Part shown: positions 52,450-64,000 of the stretch, piece after piece | How the letters are laid out: the number at the start of each line of letters is the position of its first letter | Numbering within the stretch: the first letter of the stretch is position 1 | NCBI RefSeq assembly: GCF_020536995.1 | Contig: NC_068356.1 | Location: forward strand, 23,727,809 to 23,791,808 | From: Dreissena polymorpha | Taxonomy: Eukaryota; Mollusca; Bivalvia; Myida; Dreissenidae | DNA: 64,000 nucleotides | Reading direction: 5' to 3' | Program-made: the position numbers and the translations under genes | Notes under the pieces: model-generated | Database searches by the model: none | What the model saw: the letters and a program-made list of their open reading frames with translations, nothing else | What the model was told of the DNA's origin: nothing

Positions 52450-54550
52450 TTTTTAAAGAATGAGCATTATGACCAATCTGCACATGTGATAATGTGATGC
52501 ATGTATAATTAAATCTTTTGCAAATACAACACTAAACTTAGTCCCATGTTCCACCCCCATCAGAAAACAGATTTCATTTTGATTGTCGCTATTGGCAAAC
52601 TAATTAAAATCAGATTAACTACAGATTAAGTGTCAGTAAACCAATTGTCAAGGTGCTCCAGCTATGTTTGGGTGAATGCTTACAATGGTAACAGCTGTAA
52701 CCATTTTTGTCAACATGGAAATCATTGGAAAAGCTGCTGAATAATTCAAGGTTTAAAAACCATAACTATTTAAGTACAATCTGTGTCCAAATGTCAGCAC
52801 ATTTGGACTCCAAAATAAGAAGCCATTAACTTTAGAATATTATTAAAAACATATTGTCGCAATACATGTACATATAATTATTGTTTCAGTATCTAGAGCT
52901 GTATAAATCCCTTAAACTGTGAAAGATGCCATCAACCAGTTTAACTCCCTAACACAACACATATCACATTTTCTTTCACAAGAGATACTTTTGCTTCAAC
53001 TTTTGTTAAAATGATCATAAAAAGTAAATTTAGTAAGCTTAAACAGTATATTAACAGAAAAAGATAAATATTAATAAAGATTAATGGCTTAACTCCGCTA
53101 AGAACGGTCCCAAGCCTGCGCTGAAAAGGGAGGAGGGTTGGGCATGGGGCTAGCTACTCTAACCTGTTGAAACCTTATATTTAGATATTGCTGTAGCGTA
53201 ATTGAATGTCAAAGGTACTTTCGCATAAACAAGACAACTCTCTGAATAATTCCTAACTATTTCTTTTATTTTTCTATTAAAATACTTTCTAACACCAATT
53301 CTAAAATTATATTTATAAGTCTCAATGTTTCATTCAAATCTAACTGCAGAAATGTCCTTTCTACACAAAACATCTCGTTTTATATTGAAATAAACATAAA
53401 TTAATAATATTCCTTACAACATATTTGATTGGTCAAAGAGTTTTACTAAATAGTCATTAATTACTAATTGGCTTAGTCAAAGAGTTTCCTTACTACTTGT
53501 TAATTGCCAATTGGCTGACCGCTAAAGTATTGTTCCAAGTGACACTCCCCGGAAATGGTGCGACCAAATTATTCATGCGTTTACCCATTTACCAGATATT
53601 CCTTATAGACATGTGATTAGACTCGCGTGACCATTTCCTTTGATGTTTTTGATTGCTTAACCAGATTGCACTTCTGGTGATAATAAGATATTATTGTAAT
53701 GATTGTACTCGCACAGTTCAACGGATGTAATAAATAGTTTAATAAGATTAGAATTCCCGCGGCAGTACTTTTGACCATTTTATCAACTTGGACATCTTGT
53801 TAAATATACATCGTTGAAACACATTCATTCGTCCAGAGTATCTCATCTTTGCTCTTTCAAATTGTTGATCTAGTCTACTTTAACAACGAATGCAAACTTA
53901 AGGTATATCTGGTTTTTACTTGCAAGAAATCTTAATTAAAGTTATATTTTATATATTATTTATAACTTAACAAATAATAATAATTTTCAAATTCTATAAT
54001 CATGGCCAATACATCACAAAGATTTATTATTCAATTTCCAAACTTCACTTTTGTTATTACAGTTTCCAACATTCAAATATTTTCTTTATAGAACCATATT
54101 TTTATAATGATATATGATGTATCAATAATTACAAAAGTTATTTTATTTATAAATATTAATGTAAATAGACTTTTAAAATTTTATTACATTATTAAAACAT
54201 CTATTTAATTTCTGAAATGCACATATGATTTTGTTATATTATTAAAACAGCTCTTGAAAATTTCTGAAATACAATTATGATAATTAAATTTACTTATAAA
54301 ATTAAAATTCCTTTCACATTATTAATATTGTGCAACGTAATTACACATTGTTCGTTGAAAACATACAGTAACAAACAAAGTTCATTTCTCTATTCATCAC
54401 GATTTATTTTTTGTTGAATATTTTCAAATACAACGCTTGCTAATGTTCATGAAATACAATTTTACAGTGCGGCGGTCAATATGGCCGCCACAACAAGAAA
54501 ACGTGACTGCTCTACTTGATTGTCAAACTAAGACTATCTTTTTAGAAAAA
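52450..54550. other. IRE1 upstream or intron 1 region, first exon not found
   Basis: About 2 kb of AT-rich sequence. The signal-peptide exon of IRE1 must lie upstream of 50019, here or further right (or beyond the window), but no ATG followed by a hydrophobic run and a phase-0 donor stood out on the - strand. A GC-richer patch at 53100-53160 contains no such exon. 54470-54500 (GCGGCGGTCAATATGGCCGC) is CpG-containing. Confidence 0.4.
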
Positions 54551-54552
54551 TA

Positions 54553-54857
54553 ACAAGAGCTGTCACCATAGGATGACTTATGCCCCCTATAAACGCTTGA
54601 TAGAAGATATGAGCTTTTTTCGAAACCTAAATGCAGATTTCGAAACCTAAACGCGGACCCTAAGTTCAAGGTCAAGGTCACAGGGGTCAAAATTTGTGTG
54701 TGTATGGAAAGGCCTTGTCCATATACACATGCATGCCAATTATGAAATTTCTATCTGAAGCGACATAGAAGTTATGAGCATTTTTCGAAACCTAAACGCT
54801 AAGTGTGACGGACGGACAGTCCGATCACTATATGCTGTCCTTCGGGAGCATAAAAAA
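54553..54857 (+). mobile_element. Pearl/HINE-like repeat, family 1 (short copy)
   Basis: Head AACAAGAGCTGTCACCATAG, about one and a half core units (AAGGCCTTGTCCATATACAC, TTCAAGGTCAAGGTCACAGG), then GACGGACGGACAG and the tail CACTATATGCTGTCCTTCGG and GAGCATAAAAAA. Confidence 0.78.
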
Positions 54858-55338
54858 TCAAAACTGACCAAACAGGCTCTATACATTTTCTGGTTGGTCA
54901 TTATAAATATGTCGGTTGACTGACTCTCTTATGTTCTGATTCAATGAAGCAGTTGGCAGGTGCAAGATAGATATGATCTTATTTGACCATGTCAACAAAT
55001 ATTTTTGATGTCATTTCAAGACAAGTATATTCGGACTGTGTTTCATAACTAATCTTGTTTGACATCTTTAAGTATATACCTTTAGGCAGTCATGTTTTGA
55101 TTTGCACTGTGATAACCCTGGTACATTTTAATGTTAACTTTATTACTTTCTCTTATGATTTGGTAAATATTTAAATTAAGATTCTATAATTTTATTTAAA
55201 CCATTATTTTCTTTTTAATTAAACATCTATTACATTCTATTCTTTATAATTAAACAGCTATAAATAATCTCCAAAATTCAAGAATCCTATTTATGAAATT
55301 ATGGTTGTTGTGATAAAAGATGTATTAATAATTTTGTA

Positions 55339-57043
55339 CAATTCAGGGACTATTTCGCTCTAACGCCCATGATATCGCCCTACGAGCAAAGAAAAGCGAA
55401 GGTCAAGACGCCCGATTTTTTTAGTGAACAAACCGGAAAAGCGAAAATCAAGCCGCCCTTTTATTACTGCCAATGCGTGCTACCACCCGCAGGCGATTAG
55501 CAAGTTTATTGTTTGTTGTTTATCTAACAGTTACACAATTTACCCCCCCCCCCCCTGCATGGATCGTTAATTGACCGTGAAACACTGTATTATGTGAATT
55601 GGGAATAAGACATCAATTTGGGAATAAATTGAGTTTTATCAAAAGTGCATAATATGCAGTTTTATATGTTGTATTTATCTACTTTGACAAATTATAATTA
55701 AAACAGATACTTGCATATATAATAGCATCATTTAAATAGATTTTACTTCAAAACTGGATTTTTTATTAATTTAACAAAAAATCCTCATGAAATGAAACTG
55801 TGTCCATGCCGCGCATGGACACGGTTTAAAAATATACTTTATATGATAAAAATACAATCACTATTAATGAAAAAGTCATGGAAAATTGCTTATTAAGCTT
55901 AAATTTTAGATAATATATTACAAAAATAAATGTAGATCATGAAATGAATAGTTTTGTTAGAGAAAATCACCAAAATGATGTCCATTCCCAGTTTGATGTC
56001 TTATTCCCAATTCACATAATACAGCGTTGTGACAAAGATGTCCCTTAATATTGGTTGCTATAACAACACACTCGTGCCTCTTCGCGCGTGCCGCAAGTTG
56101 TCTAATGATAACGTGATAATTGATTGACCATCTGATAATTTCAGTTTTTTTCGCAGACGGCATGGTAAAAGAAAGTCGGCATAAATAATTAAAGAAAAAC
56201 AAAATTGATCAAAGATCTATTAATTACGTAGATCCACTATTAAGTCCAGCGAGTTTTGTCAGTTTGATAATCCACCGATAATTACGAGTATTAAACACCC
56301 GTCTGATATAAACTGGAGTCACATTCATTTTTTATATTAACAAGCCATAATACTACACATAAACATTGAGAAAAAAAAACCTCAATAAGATATCAATTAT
56401 CTGAGTATGCATTAAATTGCTATGTTATTGCTTCGACATTGCAAATGGCGGACGTATTGTAACATTCAACCCGCGTTCAATTCAAAGCTGGCGATTCAAA
56501 TTACAAGTAATGGTGATTAAATAATGGAGAAAGCATTAACTGGATTTAACAAACATTTGATAAGGCTTGTTAAACCAGATAACAACAAGGAAAAATTGGA
56601 TTATTAAAGTTAAACAGGTAAGGAATTCTTAAGTGTACATATTTCGGACATGTGTAGTATTCCGATAAACAGTAATAGATATACTAGATGTTTTACATAT
56701 GCATGACGATTGTGTTTTGTTACAAAAGGAGTCATAGGGATGATGATAATATAATGACGATAAATGTGATGAAAAGGTGCTACCGGTACATATCTTAAAT
56801 TACTTAAATGTGTTTAATGACTTACATGTGTCATGATGAAAAAGATTTCAATGAGAATTTATTGTTTTTTTACAAATAAGCATAGTATAATGATAGAAAT
56901 AATAAAAGATGTGAAATGAACATGTTTTGTTTTTGATATTGTTCGCACAAACGTCTCCCTGATTTTCCAAACTTCTCCCTGTTTCGGAAGAAAGGAGAAG
57001 TCACTTCTCCCTATTTTTAAGGCCTAGGGTAGTCCCTGCAATT
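55339..57043. mobile_element. TIR element with CAGGGACTA ends (1695 bp, 5-bp target duplication)
   Basis: Element 55344-57038 begins CAGGGACTATTTCGCTC and ends GGCCTAGGGTAGTCCCTG, so only about nine outer bases are inverted. It is flanked by CAATT on both sides (55339-55343 and 57039-57043). Inside are a poly-C tract (55543-55554), a fold-back section (55587-56030) and only short open frames. CAGGG ends suggest the hAT superfamily. The 5-bp rather than 8-bp duplication would place it in a 5-bp subgroup, which is inference. Confidence 0.72.
55587..56030. repeat. Fold-back section with a central palindrome
   Basis: The left arm starting CTGTATTATGTGAATTGGGA (with ATAAGACATCAA) recurs inverted at 55993-56030. 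At the centre (55799-55825) lies GTGTCCATGC-CGC-GCATGGACAC, a perfect 10-bp stem extended by AAACT/GGTTT. The sequence between arms and centre is not inverted, so this is neither a simple hairpin nor a standard MITE. Confidence 0.6.
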
Positions 57044-57269
57044 ATTAATTTATAAATACCAACTACGTTACAATTATCTGTAACTAAATTTCTATCATAT
57101 TGTTATCTTATATAACATAATATTTATGTGATATGGATAAACAATATGTTATATGGATAAATAACTAATTTATTTATTTATCTCTACTGATGTAACTAAA
57201 TTTGTAATATTTTATTTAACATTATATAACATTATATTTATATGTTATATATGGTAAAATATATTTCTA

Positions 57270-57366
57270 TTATTTTCTTACATCATCACGGGGCTGTAAC
57301 ATTACACAAGCTTCCTAATGTTAAATAAATTTCCATTATTTTCTTACATTATCACGGGGCTGTTAT
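57270..57366 (+). repeat. Two-copy tandem before the LINE
   Basis: TTATTTTCTTACATCATCAC, then GGGGCTGTAAC, is repeated at 57335-57370 as TTATTTTCTTACATTATCAC, GGGGCTGTTATG. It may be flanking DNA duplicated near the LINE insertion. Confidence 0.5.
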
Positions 57367-57384
57367 GTAACATTGCTACAGAAA

Positions 57385-59815
57385 CGCCAAACGAATAACA
57401 ACAGACATCACGGACCTGGGAGAAGGTGGACCTCCAGCCGGAGGACGTATGACGCGGGACGGAGAAAGCCAGTATCAACTGGAAGCCATCAGGCCGAAGA
57501 CCATCATCTCCACCAGGACCACAACCACCATCGGTTCATGGAATGTCAAAAACATGCGCGAGACAAGGAAGACAGCACAGAGATGAGGAAGTTCAACCTC
57601 ACCATCCTCGAGATCATTGAGTAAAGATGGACTGGCTCTGGGCAGAAGTGACTGACTTTCGGTGAGTTACTGTTGTTCTCGGGGCATGAGCAGGAGGGAG
57701 CAGCACATACCCAGGGTAAAGCCCTTATGCTTTCCAAGTCAGCACAGAAAGCACTTGTTGGATGGGAGGTGGACGGACCACAGATAACGACGGCCTCTTT
57801 CCTTTAAAAGAAGAAAAGGTTCAACCATGACATAATCCAGTGCTTCGACCCGACGAACGACATTGAAGAGGACGAGAAGGACAACTTTTACAATAGACTG
57901 TAAACCATGAAACAAGACACACCAAAGAGAAACATTATCATTCTAATGGGTGACCTCAACGCCAAGACAGGCAGTGACAACCAAGGATATGAGGAAGCAA
58001 GGTTTAGGCGAGGTGAACAACAACGAAGAGAGAAATTCACCGACAAGTGCGCCACAAGTAACCTGGTCATCAGAGGAAGTGTTTTCCATCACAGAAGGAT
58101 ACAAAGGGCAACTTGAGTGTCACCACACCTGTCAACGGAAAACCAGATTGACCACCTGTGCATCGTAAAGGAAGTGTCCTTGCTTTCTTCAAGATGTACC
58201 TGTCAAGTGAGGAGCAGACGTGGCTTCAGACCATCATCTCCTTGTCGCCCTTTTGAAACTGAAGCTGAAGATGAGTTGGACAGGGGAGGGCAAAGCTAAA
58301 GCCATCATTACAACCCTGCCACACTGAAAGGCACCTGGAGGCAAGAGGATTTCAAGGTCACTCTCTCCAAAAAGTTCCAGGTCCTAGAAGAGCTGCTTGA
58401 AGAAGAGACGATAGAGCAAAAAAGGCAGAAAGTGAAAGTAGCAGTGACTTCAACATGTCAAGAAGTACTGAGCTCCAAGTCTTACACACACAAGGACTTG
58501 ATATCAGCACAGATGCTTCAGAAAATTGAAGAAATACAAGAAAAGAAGGCAAGTGCCAACAATAGCAGAACACAAGCCGCAAAAGTGAAAGCACAAGAAG
58601 TGTACACTGAAGCAAATAGGAGCATCAAGCGAAGTAATAGAGGAGACAAGCGGAGCAACCAAGAGACGCTTGCAACAGAGGCAGCTTATCAGAACAGACC
58701 TAATGATCTGTACTCCATCACCAAGAGATTAGCAGGAAAGCTTTCCAAGCCAGAGAGGCCAGTAAGGGACAAAGCTGGAATAGAAATAACAGATGTCTTC
58801 AATGAGCTAATCAACAGGCCAGCTCCTGTGAACCCACCGGTGATTCCGCCTGCTATAAGCAATCTACCAATAAAGTGCTGCACTCCCACGAATGAAGAGA
58901 TGAGCAGCGCCATCAAGCAATTGAAGAATGGCTTTTCTGCAGGACCTGACAGCATATCCGCAGAAGTGCTGAAGGTCGACGTCGTGACCAGTGAGGAGCT
59001 GCTATATCCGCTCTTCAGCAAGATACGGGAAGAAGAAGAAATTCCAACAGCGTGAAAAGAGGGTAACCTCATCAAGCTCCCCAAGAAAGCAACCTCAGTT
59101 CCTGCTCCAACTAACGAGAAATCACGCTGTTGTCCATCCCGGGAAGGTTTTTAATCGCATCCCGCTGAACCGAATGAAAGACGCAATAAACAAGCATCTC
59201 CGTGACCAACAAGCCGGCTTTCAAAAGGAAAGATAGTGCTCGGATCAGATCGAAACCCTGCACATCATTCTGGAACAATCCCTTGAGTGGAATTGTATGT
59301 CAACTTCATCAACGGTGAAAAGGCCTTTGACAGCGATGAAGGGGAGTCCCTCTGGAGACTTCTGAAAGACTACGGATAAAGGGATGACCTGCAGAATCAT
59401 TCATGGCAGACAGCTCACGGATACCTTTGGAGTGCGAACCAGAGTGAGGCTAGGCTGCTTACTTTAACCTTTCCTATTCCTGCTGGCCATAGATTGGGTA
59501 ATGAAGACATCGACTGAGCAGAAGCGGAATGGAATTCAGTGGACACTCTGGAAACAGATGGAAGACCTCGACTTTGTCGATGATCTGGCTCTTCTCTCCC
59601 ACATCCAAAAACAGACAACTCAGCTAGACTGAGCCACACCATCAACAGAGGGAAGAGCAAGGTGTAAGCATCCAACAACACCCATCACAGTCCAAGGCGA
59701 GGCGCTGGAGGAGGTGGACAGATTCATCAATCTCTGCAGCATTCTGGACAACAAGGGAGGAACAGATGCAGATATCAGAACCTGCATTGATAAAGCACGA
59801 GCAGCCTTCTATTAA
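57385..59815 (+). mobile_element. Decayed LINE with endonuclease and reverse transcriptase
   Basis: Pieces appear in order in shifting frames. 57535: IGSW-NVK with MRETRKTAQ-like sequence (endonuclease start). 57910: KRNIIILMGDLNAKTGSDNQ. 58100: TENQIDHLCI. 58432-59055: an open frame of about 207 codons with NRSIKRSNRGDKRSN, YSITKRLAGKLSKPERPV and IKQLKNGFSAGPDSISAEVL. 59120: LLSIPGKVFNRI-like. 59560: DLDFVDDLALLSH, where the polymerase FxDD signature reads FVDD. These are the apurinic endonuclease and RT of the LINE type often annotated as craniofacial development protein 2-like. Several stops and frameshifts make it inactive. The 3' limit is approximate. Confidence 0.88.
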
Positions 59816-60568
59816 TGGGAATACCCTGTCCTGTTTGGGTGTTTATTAAAATTAATTTAGGAAATCTTTTACTACTAACAAATATGCTTACATTTATGTG
59901 AAACATATGTCAAACATTTCTGTTTATGAAATTTTTGAGCACTTTTATCAGCCCATGTTTCACAAAAGAAGAATGACCTATAAAACACAAAGATGTTAAA
60001 TTGTAAATAGAAGTTATACAAAAGTTTAATAACGATTAAAGCTTGAACAGAATATGTTCAGTGAATAAAAAAAAGTTTTTTTGAGCCAGCAATTTTTTTT
60101 CCCAGTTTGGACCAAGTACCGGTAATGGTACCATGCCAATTGAAAAAAAAAGCGCAAAAGAAAGGGACATTCACAAAATTCGCATATTGAAATCTTCAGA
60201 TTGCAAATAATGTATTTTTTTAATTGCTTGGTACTTAATTGTTACAAACCAATTAAACTATTAATTTACATGTACATGCCCATACATGCCAGACGTACTG
60301 ATCTTGGCGGGACAGTCCAGCTTTTGGGATACTTCATAAAAAACGACATATAAGTTCACAATAAAATTCCCTATTCAAGCTCCCTCTGGCTTAAATAACC
60401 ATCGCTAACACCTTTATTACCCCCTATTAACAAACAATCTACTAGTCGAGTGGCCGTTTAGAATTTTGAAGGTTATCCTCAATTGGGAAAGTACCTTGTA
60501 TGGGTACTTTATCAGGGAAGGAAAAAAATTACTTGTTGAGCTAATGCCTATTGAAATCGAGTACTCTC
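59816..60568. other. Intergenic AT-rich stretch
   Basis: No coding signal or repeat recognised between the LINE and the local duplication. Confidence 0.45.
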
Positions 60569-60893
60569 CCTTTTCGGTGTGACATCTCGACATGAAGCAA
60601 CCATGCGCAAAGTGAATGTTTATGCGGGTGTTTATTGAACTATCGTCTAAGCGTTGTTAAACATGCTGTAAACAAACAAACACCCTGTAAACAAACATTC
60701 TTGACATGAATATTACATGAATTAAATCAACCTTTTCGGTGTGGCATCTCGACATGAAGCAACCATGCGCAAAGTGAATGTTCATGCGGGTGTTTAACTG
60801 TTTATTGAACTATCGTCTAAGCGTTGTTAAACACGCTGTAAACAAACAAACACCATTCTTGACATGAATATTACATGAATTAAATCAACCTTT
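60569..60893 (+). repeat. 162-bp tandem duplication
   Basis: Two copies starting CCTTTTCGGTGTGACATCTC (60569) and CCTTTTCGGTGTGGCATCTC (60731), about 95 percent alike, each with AACTATCGTCTAAGCGTTGT and TTGACATGAATATTACATGA. Small indels distinguish them. Confidence 0.85.
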
Positions 60894-61575
60894 GAAGGTA
60901 AATCGGTTATTGTTGAATTGTTTGCAATTCAGAAATTATGTTACTCGTGTCCTTAACCGCTCGATACGCGGTAACTGTAGGATATCTAATAAATCTAACT
61001 TCTAAGATCATGACGAAATCTTTACCTCTTTTGATGATTTATTGGATTCACACACGAGAGACCCACATAATATCATAAATATAAACAGTTCTATTGAAAT
61101 CATATTTAATGTGATACTTTCGTAAGTGTTTCATTGCAAATAAATTAATAAAACCACAATAACGTTCGCAGGGTACACTTTCAGTCATCAAGAGGCTGCC
61201 ATTATTGTTGTTGTTTTGAAAGTGTATTGTAGCCAGATGGCAAATAAAATGTTTGCAGATAATTGGTCAATACTTTGTACTTTCCTTTTGAATAACATAA
61301 AAATAAATTCGATTGAGTTGTTTTTAATGAAAAAAGATAAACATAGAATTATAGAGAATTTCTTTAAAATAAAACAATAATCGAAGAGGTTTTAATATTT
61401 ATATAAAACGTAAAAGTTATTCATTGGTCGTCATTATTCGCTGCACATGCAAGAAAATGAAACAGGAAGTAGATTGCGTCAACAATAACTTCGATAATGA
61501 TGGAACATCTTTGATGAACATTTTTAACACGAGTAAATGCCATAAAATACTTTGCACTCTTAGAGTGAGCATTAT
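60894..61575. other. Intergenic AT-rich stretch
   Basis: Nothing recognised apart from AT-rich sequence. Short open frames at 61417-61672 on both strands lack protein-like features. Confidence 0.4.
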
Positions 61576-61589
61576 AAGGGTCCATACAA

Positions 61590-62160
61590 TAACCGAAAAC
61601 CACCGAAAACCACCGAAAAGCACTCAATTTCTCTCTATATATTTGCAATATATCGTTTCTAGTGTGTGTTAACGAGTTTAATTAGTAATAAATGGTTATA
61701 TGATTGTATGTTTATACTACATTGTGCCCAAAATGGTAAATATCGGCAATTACCGACCGAAAAACACTTCATGTGAAGACCGAAAAGCACTCAATTTCTC
61801 GCTATATATATGAATATTTGCGTTTCTATTGTGTGTAAACGGATTAAATTAGTTATAAATGGTTATATTTCATGCATATTTATACTGCCTTGGGTTTATT
61901 ATGAGGTATTAATGCCCAAAATTGGATAAATATCGGCAATATACCGACCGAAAAGCACTTCATGTGAAGACCGAAAAGCACTCAATTTCTCGCTATATAT
62001 ATGAATATTTGCGTTTCTATTGTGTGTAAACGGATTAAATTAGTTATAAATGGTTATATTTCATGCATATTTATACTGCCTTGGGTTTATTATGAGGTAT
62101 TAATGCCCAAAATTCGATTAATATCGGCAATATACCGACCGAAAAGCACTTCTATCTTAT
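61590..62160 (+). repeat. Satellite-like tandem, unit about 192 bp, three copies
   Basis: Each unit starts ACCGAAAAGCACTCAATTTC (61612, 61778, 61970) and runs through TTAGTTATAAATGGTTATAT and CGGCAATATACCGACCG, with the small palindrome CTTCATGTGAAG between units. The second and third units are almost identical, the first is more diverged. The same sequence returns in reverse orientation at 63935-64000. Confidence 0.85.
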
Positions 62161-62404
62161 ATATATGTGACTACTTGCTAATTTTTTGGAGAAATGAAAG
62201 ATTCAAATGTGTCGTATTGATATTGTATCCATGTATCATGTGTATTCAGTGACATGCGAAAATAGATCTTATTTCTTAATTTCCACCTTCACACTTATTA
62301 GCGCCGTCTTTAATTAACTCAGTAAATTAATTAATTTAATAAAAAAGTGCAACGGTGAGGTGGATCAATTCGCGTTGTTAATTGTTAGTACACACCACTT
62401 CAGC

Positions 62405-62640
62405 AATAAATGAAATCAGTTATTTTGGCTGTAAATCCGATATTTCCAGTACAGTAGCCATGTTCCTGTGTATTGAGATGATAAGATAAGATTACCACAG
62501 CAGGTTGCTAATACACAGTGTAGACTGAAATGAAAACAGTTATTTTGGCTGTAAATCCAATTCCAGTACAGTAGCCATGTTCCTGTGGATTGAACTGATA
62601 AGATCATCACAGCAGGTTGCTAATACACAGTGTAGACTTC
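62405..62640 (+). repeat. 118-bp tandem duplication
   Basis: Two copies with CAGTTATTTTGGCTGTAAAT, CCAGTACAGTAGCCATGTTC and CAGCAGGTTGCTAATACACA (62417 and 62535), differing by a few substitutions and small indels. Confidence 0.85.
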
Positions 62641-62779
62641 CCCTGTTTTATTATAGTAATTGTTATTTACCTGCTTGGAATTAATGGTGTATTCATTCGG
62701 GTCTGATGGCGTTACAATTTCATGAAACAATGGATTTATTGGCGTGATGGAACATGATTTATAAATCAAGCTGACAGAA

Positions 62780-63870
62780 TAGTATCAGCTTTTAATTATG
62801 TGTAATTTAATACGCATCTCCCCCGTAACTCAACGTTCAATGGCACGCGCACTTAACAAAATTATAAAATATCATGTGCATCATTATTTTTCTTTTTTAT
62901 AAATTATGTACAAATATTATATGTTATACATGTTGTTTTGTGTTTTTTTTACTCAACCAGAAAGAAGTAATATAACATTGTTATATATAAATCTCGTTAA
63001 TTTTGCAAAATTCTACATTAAATAAAGAAATATCTTTGTTTTAAAGTGTGCGTGCTTGATTTATTTATATAAAATAACAGTTTTTTTCTAATACACTCGG
63101 AATTTGACATTCAATTTGATGCATTCCACATTTTTTTAAAGCGGCCAATTCTGCGCTCGGCCGCTGATGGTGTATTGTTATATATATAATTCTGATAAGA
63201 AACAGTAGCACACAACAGGAGTTTGGTTGATAAAAAGAACTGATGTATTTATTGAAAGTGAATAACAAAACCAACTAAAAATGTTTTGAAAATATAAATT
63301 TGCCCAGAATAGTTGTATAAAATTATTCATCTAGTGGCCAAGTGCATTAATCCCGATCGCTGTTGGGTATTTTATTGTTTAGTAACACCTTAATACAATC
63401 ATTTTTAAACTGATAACGGAAATAAAGAAATATCTTTTTTTTTTAAGTATACGTGCTTGAATTAATGTTACATCTTTCATTGGAGATACATTGCGGCAGA
63501 GTTCTAGTTCGCAGCGTAATCAAGCTCCGTGTAATCGGTATCCTACAATAAATAAGTTTTTAATTATGTGTAATTTAATTCGCAACTCTTGTTTAACTCA
63601 ACGTTCAATGGCACGCGCGCTTCACAAAATTTTAAAACATCACATGTTATTGTTAAGTGTACATGCTTGATATATTCATAAAATAGCAGTTTTTTAAAAA
63701 ACAATCGGACTTTAACCTTTAATTTGATGCAAATGAAAAGAAGAACTGATGTATTTATTTAACGTGAATAACATTATGAACTAAAAATGTTTTGAATTAA
63801 TGTTAATGCAAAAATAAATCTATAACATTATACCGCTGTTGGGTATTTTACTGTTAGTAACGCTCGATTG
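62780..63870 (+). repeat. Dispersed duplication within the right-hand block
   Basis: Sequence at 62790-63110 (TTTTAATTATGTGTAATTTA, ACTCAACGTTCAATGGCACG) and 63240-63370 (ACTGATGTATTTATT, TGTTGGGTATTTTA) is repeated in the same order at 63558-63860 in shortened form. The stretch AATAAAGAAATATCTTT also occurs twice (63021 and 63422). Together with the inverted satellite this suggests one large repeat unit copied in place. Confidence 0.65.
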
Positions 63871-63890
63871 GTCATTGTCGGCTCGGGTAA
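63862..63890 (+). repeat. Terminal fragment of the Mutator-type MITE
   Basis: GCTCGATTGGTCATTGTCGG and CTCGGGTAA match the terminal repeat of the element at 14053-14396. Only this end is present. Confidence 0.6.
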
Positions 63891-63934
63891 AACTTACATG
63901 TAAATCATGTTGATGCAGTTTTTCTTAACACAAA

Positions 63935-64000
63935 TATTATATATCTAGCGAGAAATTGAGTGCTTTTCGGTCTTCACATGAAGTGCTTTTTCGGTCGGTA
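63935..64000 (-). repeat. Inverted copy of the 192-bp satellite, cut by the window edge
   Basis: CTAGCGAGAAATTGAGTGCT, TTTCGGTCTTCACATGAAGT and TTTTCGGTCGGTA are the reverse complement of the unit junction at 61750-61810. The array continues beyond the window. Confidence 0.85.

Noticed and set aside
53090-53165. GC-richer patch as IRE1 exon 1 or as a LINE tail
   Set aside because: The - strand ATG here is followed by PNPPPFSAQAW and a stop, with no hydrophobic signal peptide or suitable donor. The resemblance to LINE 3' sequences is from memory only and too short to call.
55957-56202. 81-codon open frame on the - strand
   Set aside because: Lies inside a TIR element across its fold-back arm, matches no family I recognise and has no splice context. 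Chance frame is likely.
61417-61672. Overlapping open frames on both strands near 61500
   Set aside because: Low-complexity AT-rich translation without motifs, next to satellite DNA, and no splice or start context.

Overview
This looks like nuclear DNA from a bivalve mollusc. It is AT-rich, has small exons with GT-AG introns, and is full of modular repeats typical of bivalves. The repeats most resemble those I associate with dreissenid mussels; that species-level guess is inference. Two host genes are supported. A two-exon SLC35D3-like nucleotide-sugar transporter lies on the + strand (9309-10916). An IRE1 gene (ERN1, the kinase/endoribonuclease sensor of the unfolded protein response) lies on the - strand (50019 down to 21220), with 20 coding exons placed in phase. 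Together they give about 873-880 residues. Only the short 5' exon with the start codon and signal peptide was not found.

Layout. 1-5807: two adjacent copies of a Mutator-like DNA transposon with iterated GC-rich terminal repeats and transposase exons. 6560-7800: a TIR element with a CAGG end. 9309-11130: the SLC35D3-like gene. 11670-20000: repeats, MITEs and AT-rich spacer. 21220-50019: IRE1. Its 3' half encodes kinase and RNase, its 5' half the lumenal domain, and its introns hold most of the repeats. 50246-55000: more repeats and a tRNA-derived SINE. 55344-57038: a TIR element with 5-bp target duplication. 57385-59815: a decayed LINE. 60570-64000: local duplications and a 192-bp satellite that reappears inverted at the right edge.

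The most striking signal is in IRE1. Two introns, after the lumenal exon 37775-37916 and after the kinase exon 29005-29158, are almost filled by tandem arrays (47-bp unit, roughly 75 copies; 56-bp unit, roughly 60 copies). In each, the repeat unit is the last 30-50 bases of the exon plus its own 5' splice site. The gene thus carries dozens of decoy donors at two separate junctions. Using any donor beyond the first would put an early stop into the message, either in the lumenal domain or in the kinase.

The transposon landscape also shows clear structure: an element family with CAGG ends and 5-bp target duplications, a three-level nested insertion at 47128-49791, a Mutator-type MITE with a 9-bp duplication, and many repeats built on one plan (AACAAG head, tandem core, GACGGACGG stretch, 3' hairpin) that fits pearl/Helentron-associated elements. 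No virus-like or LTR element was recognised.
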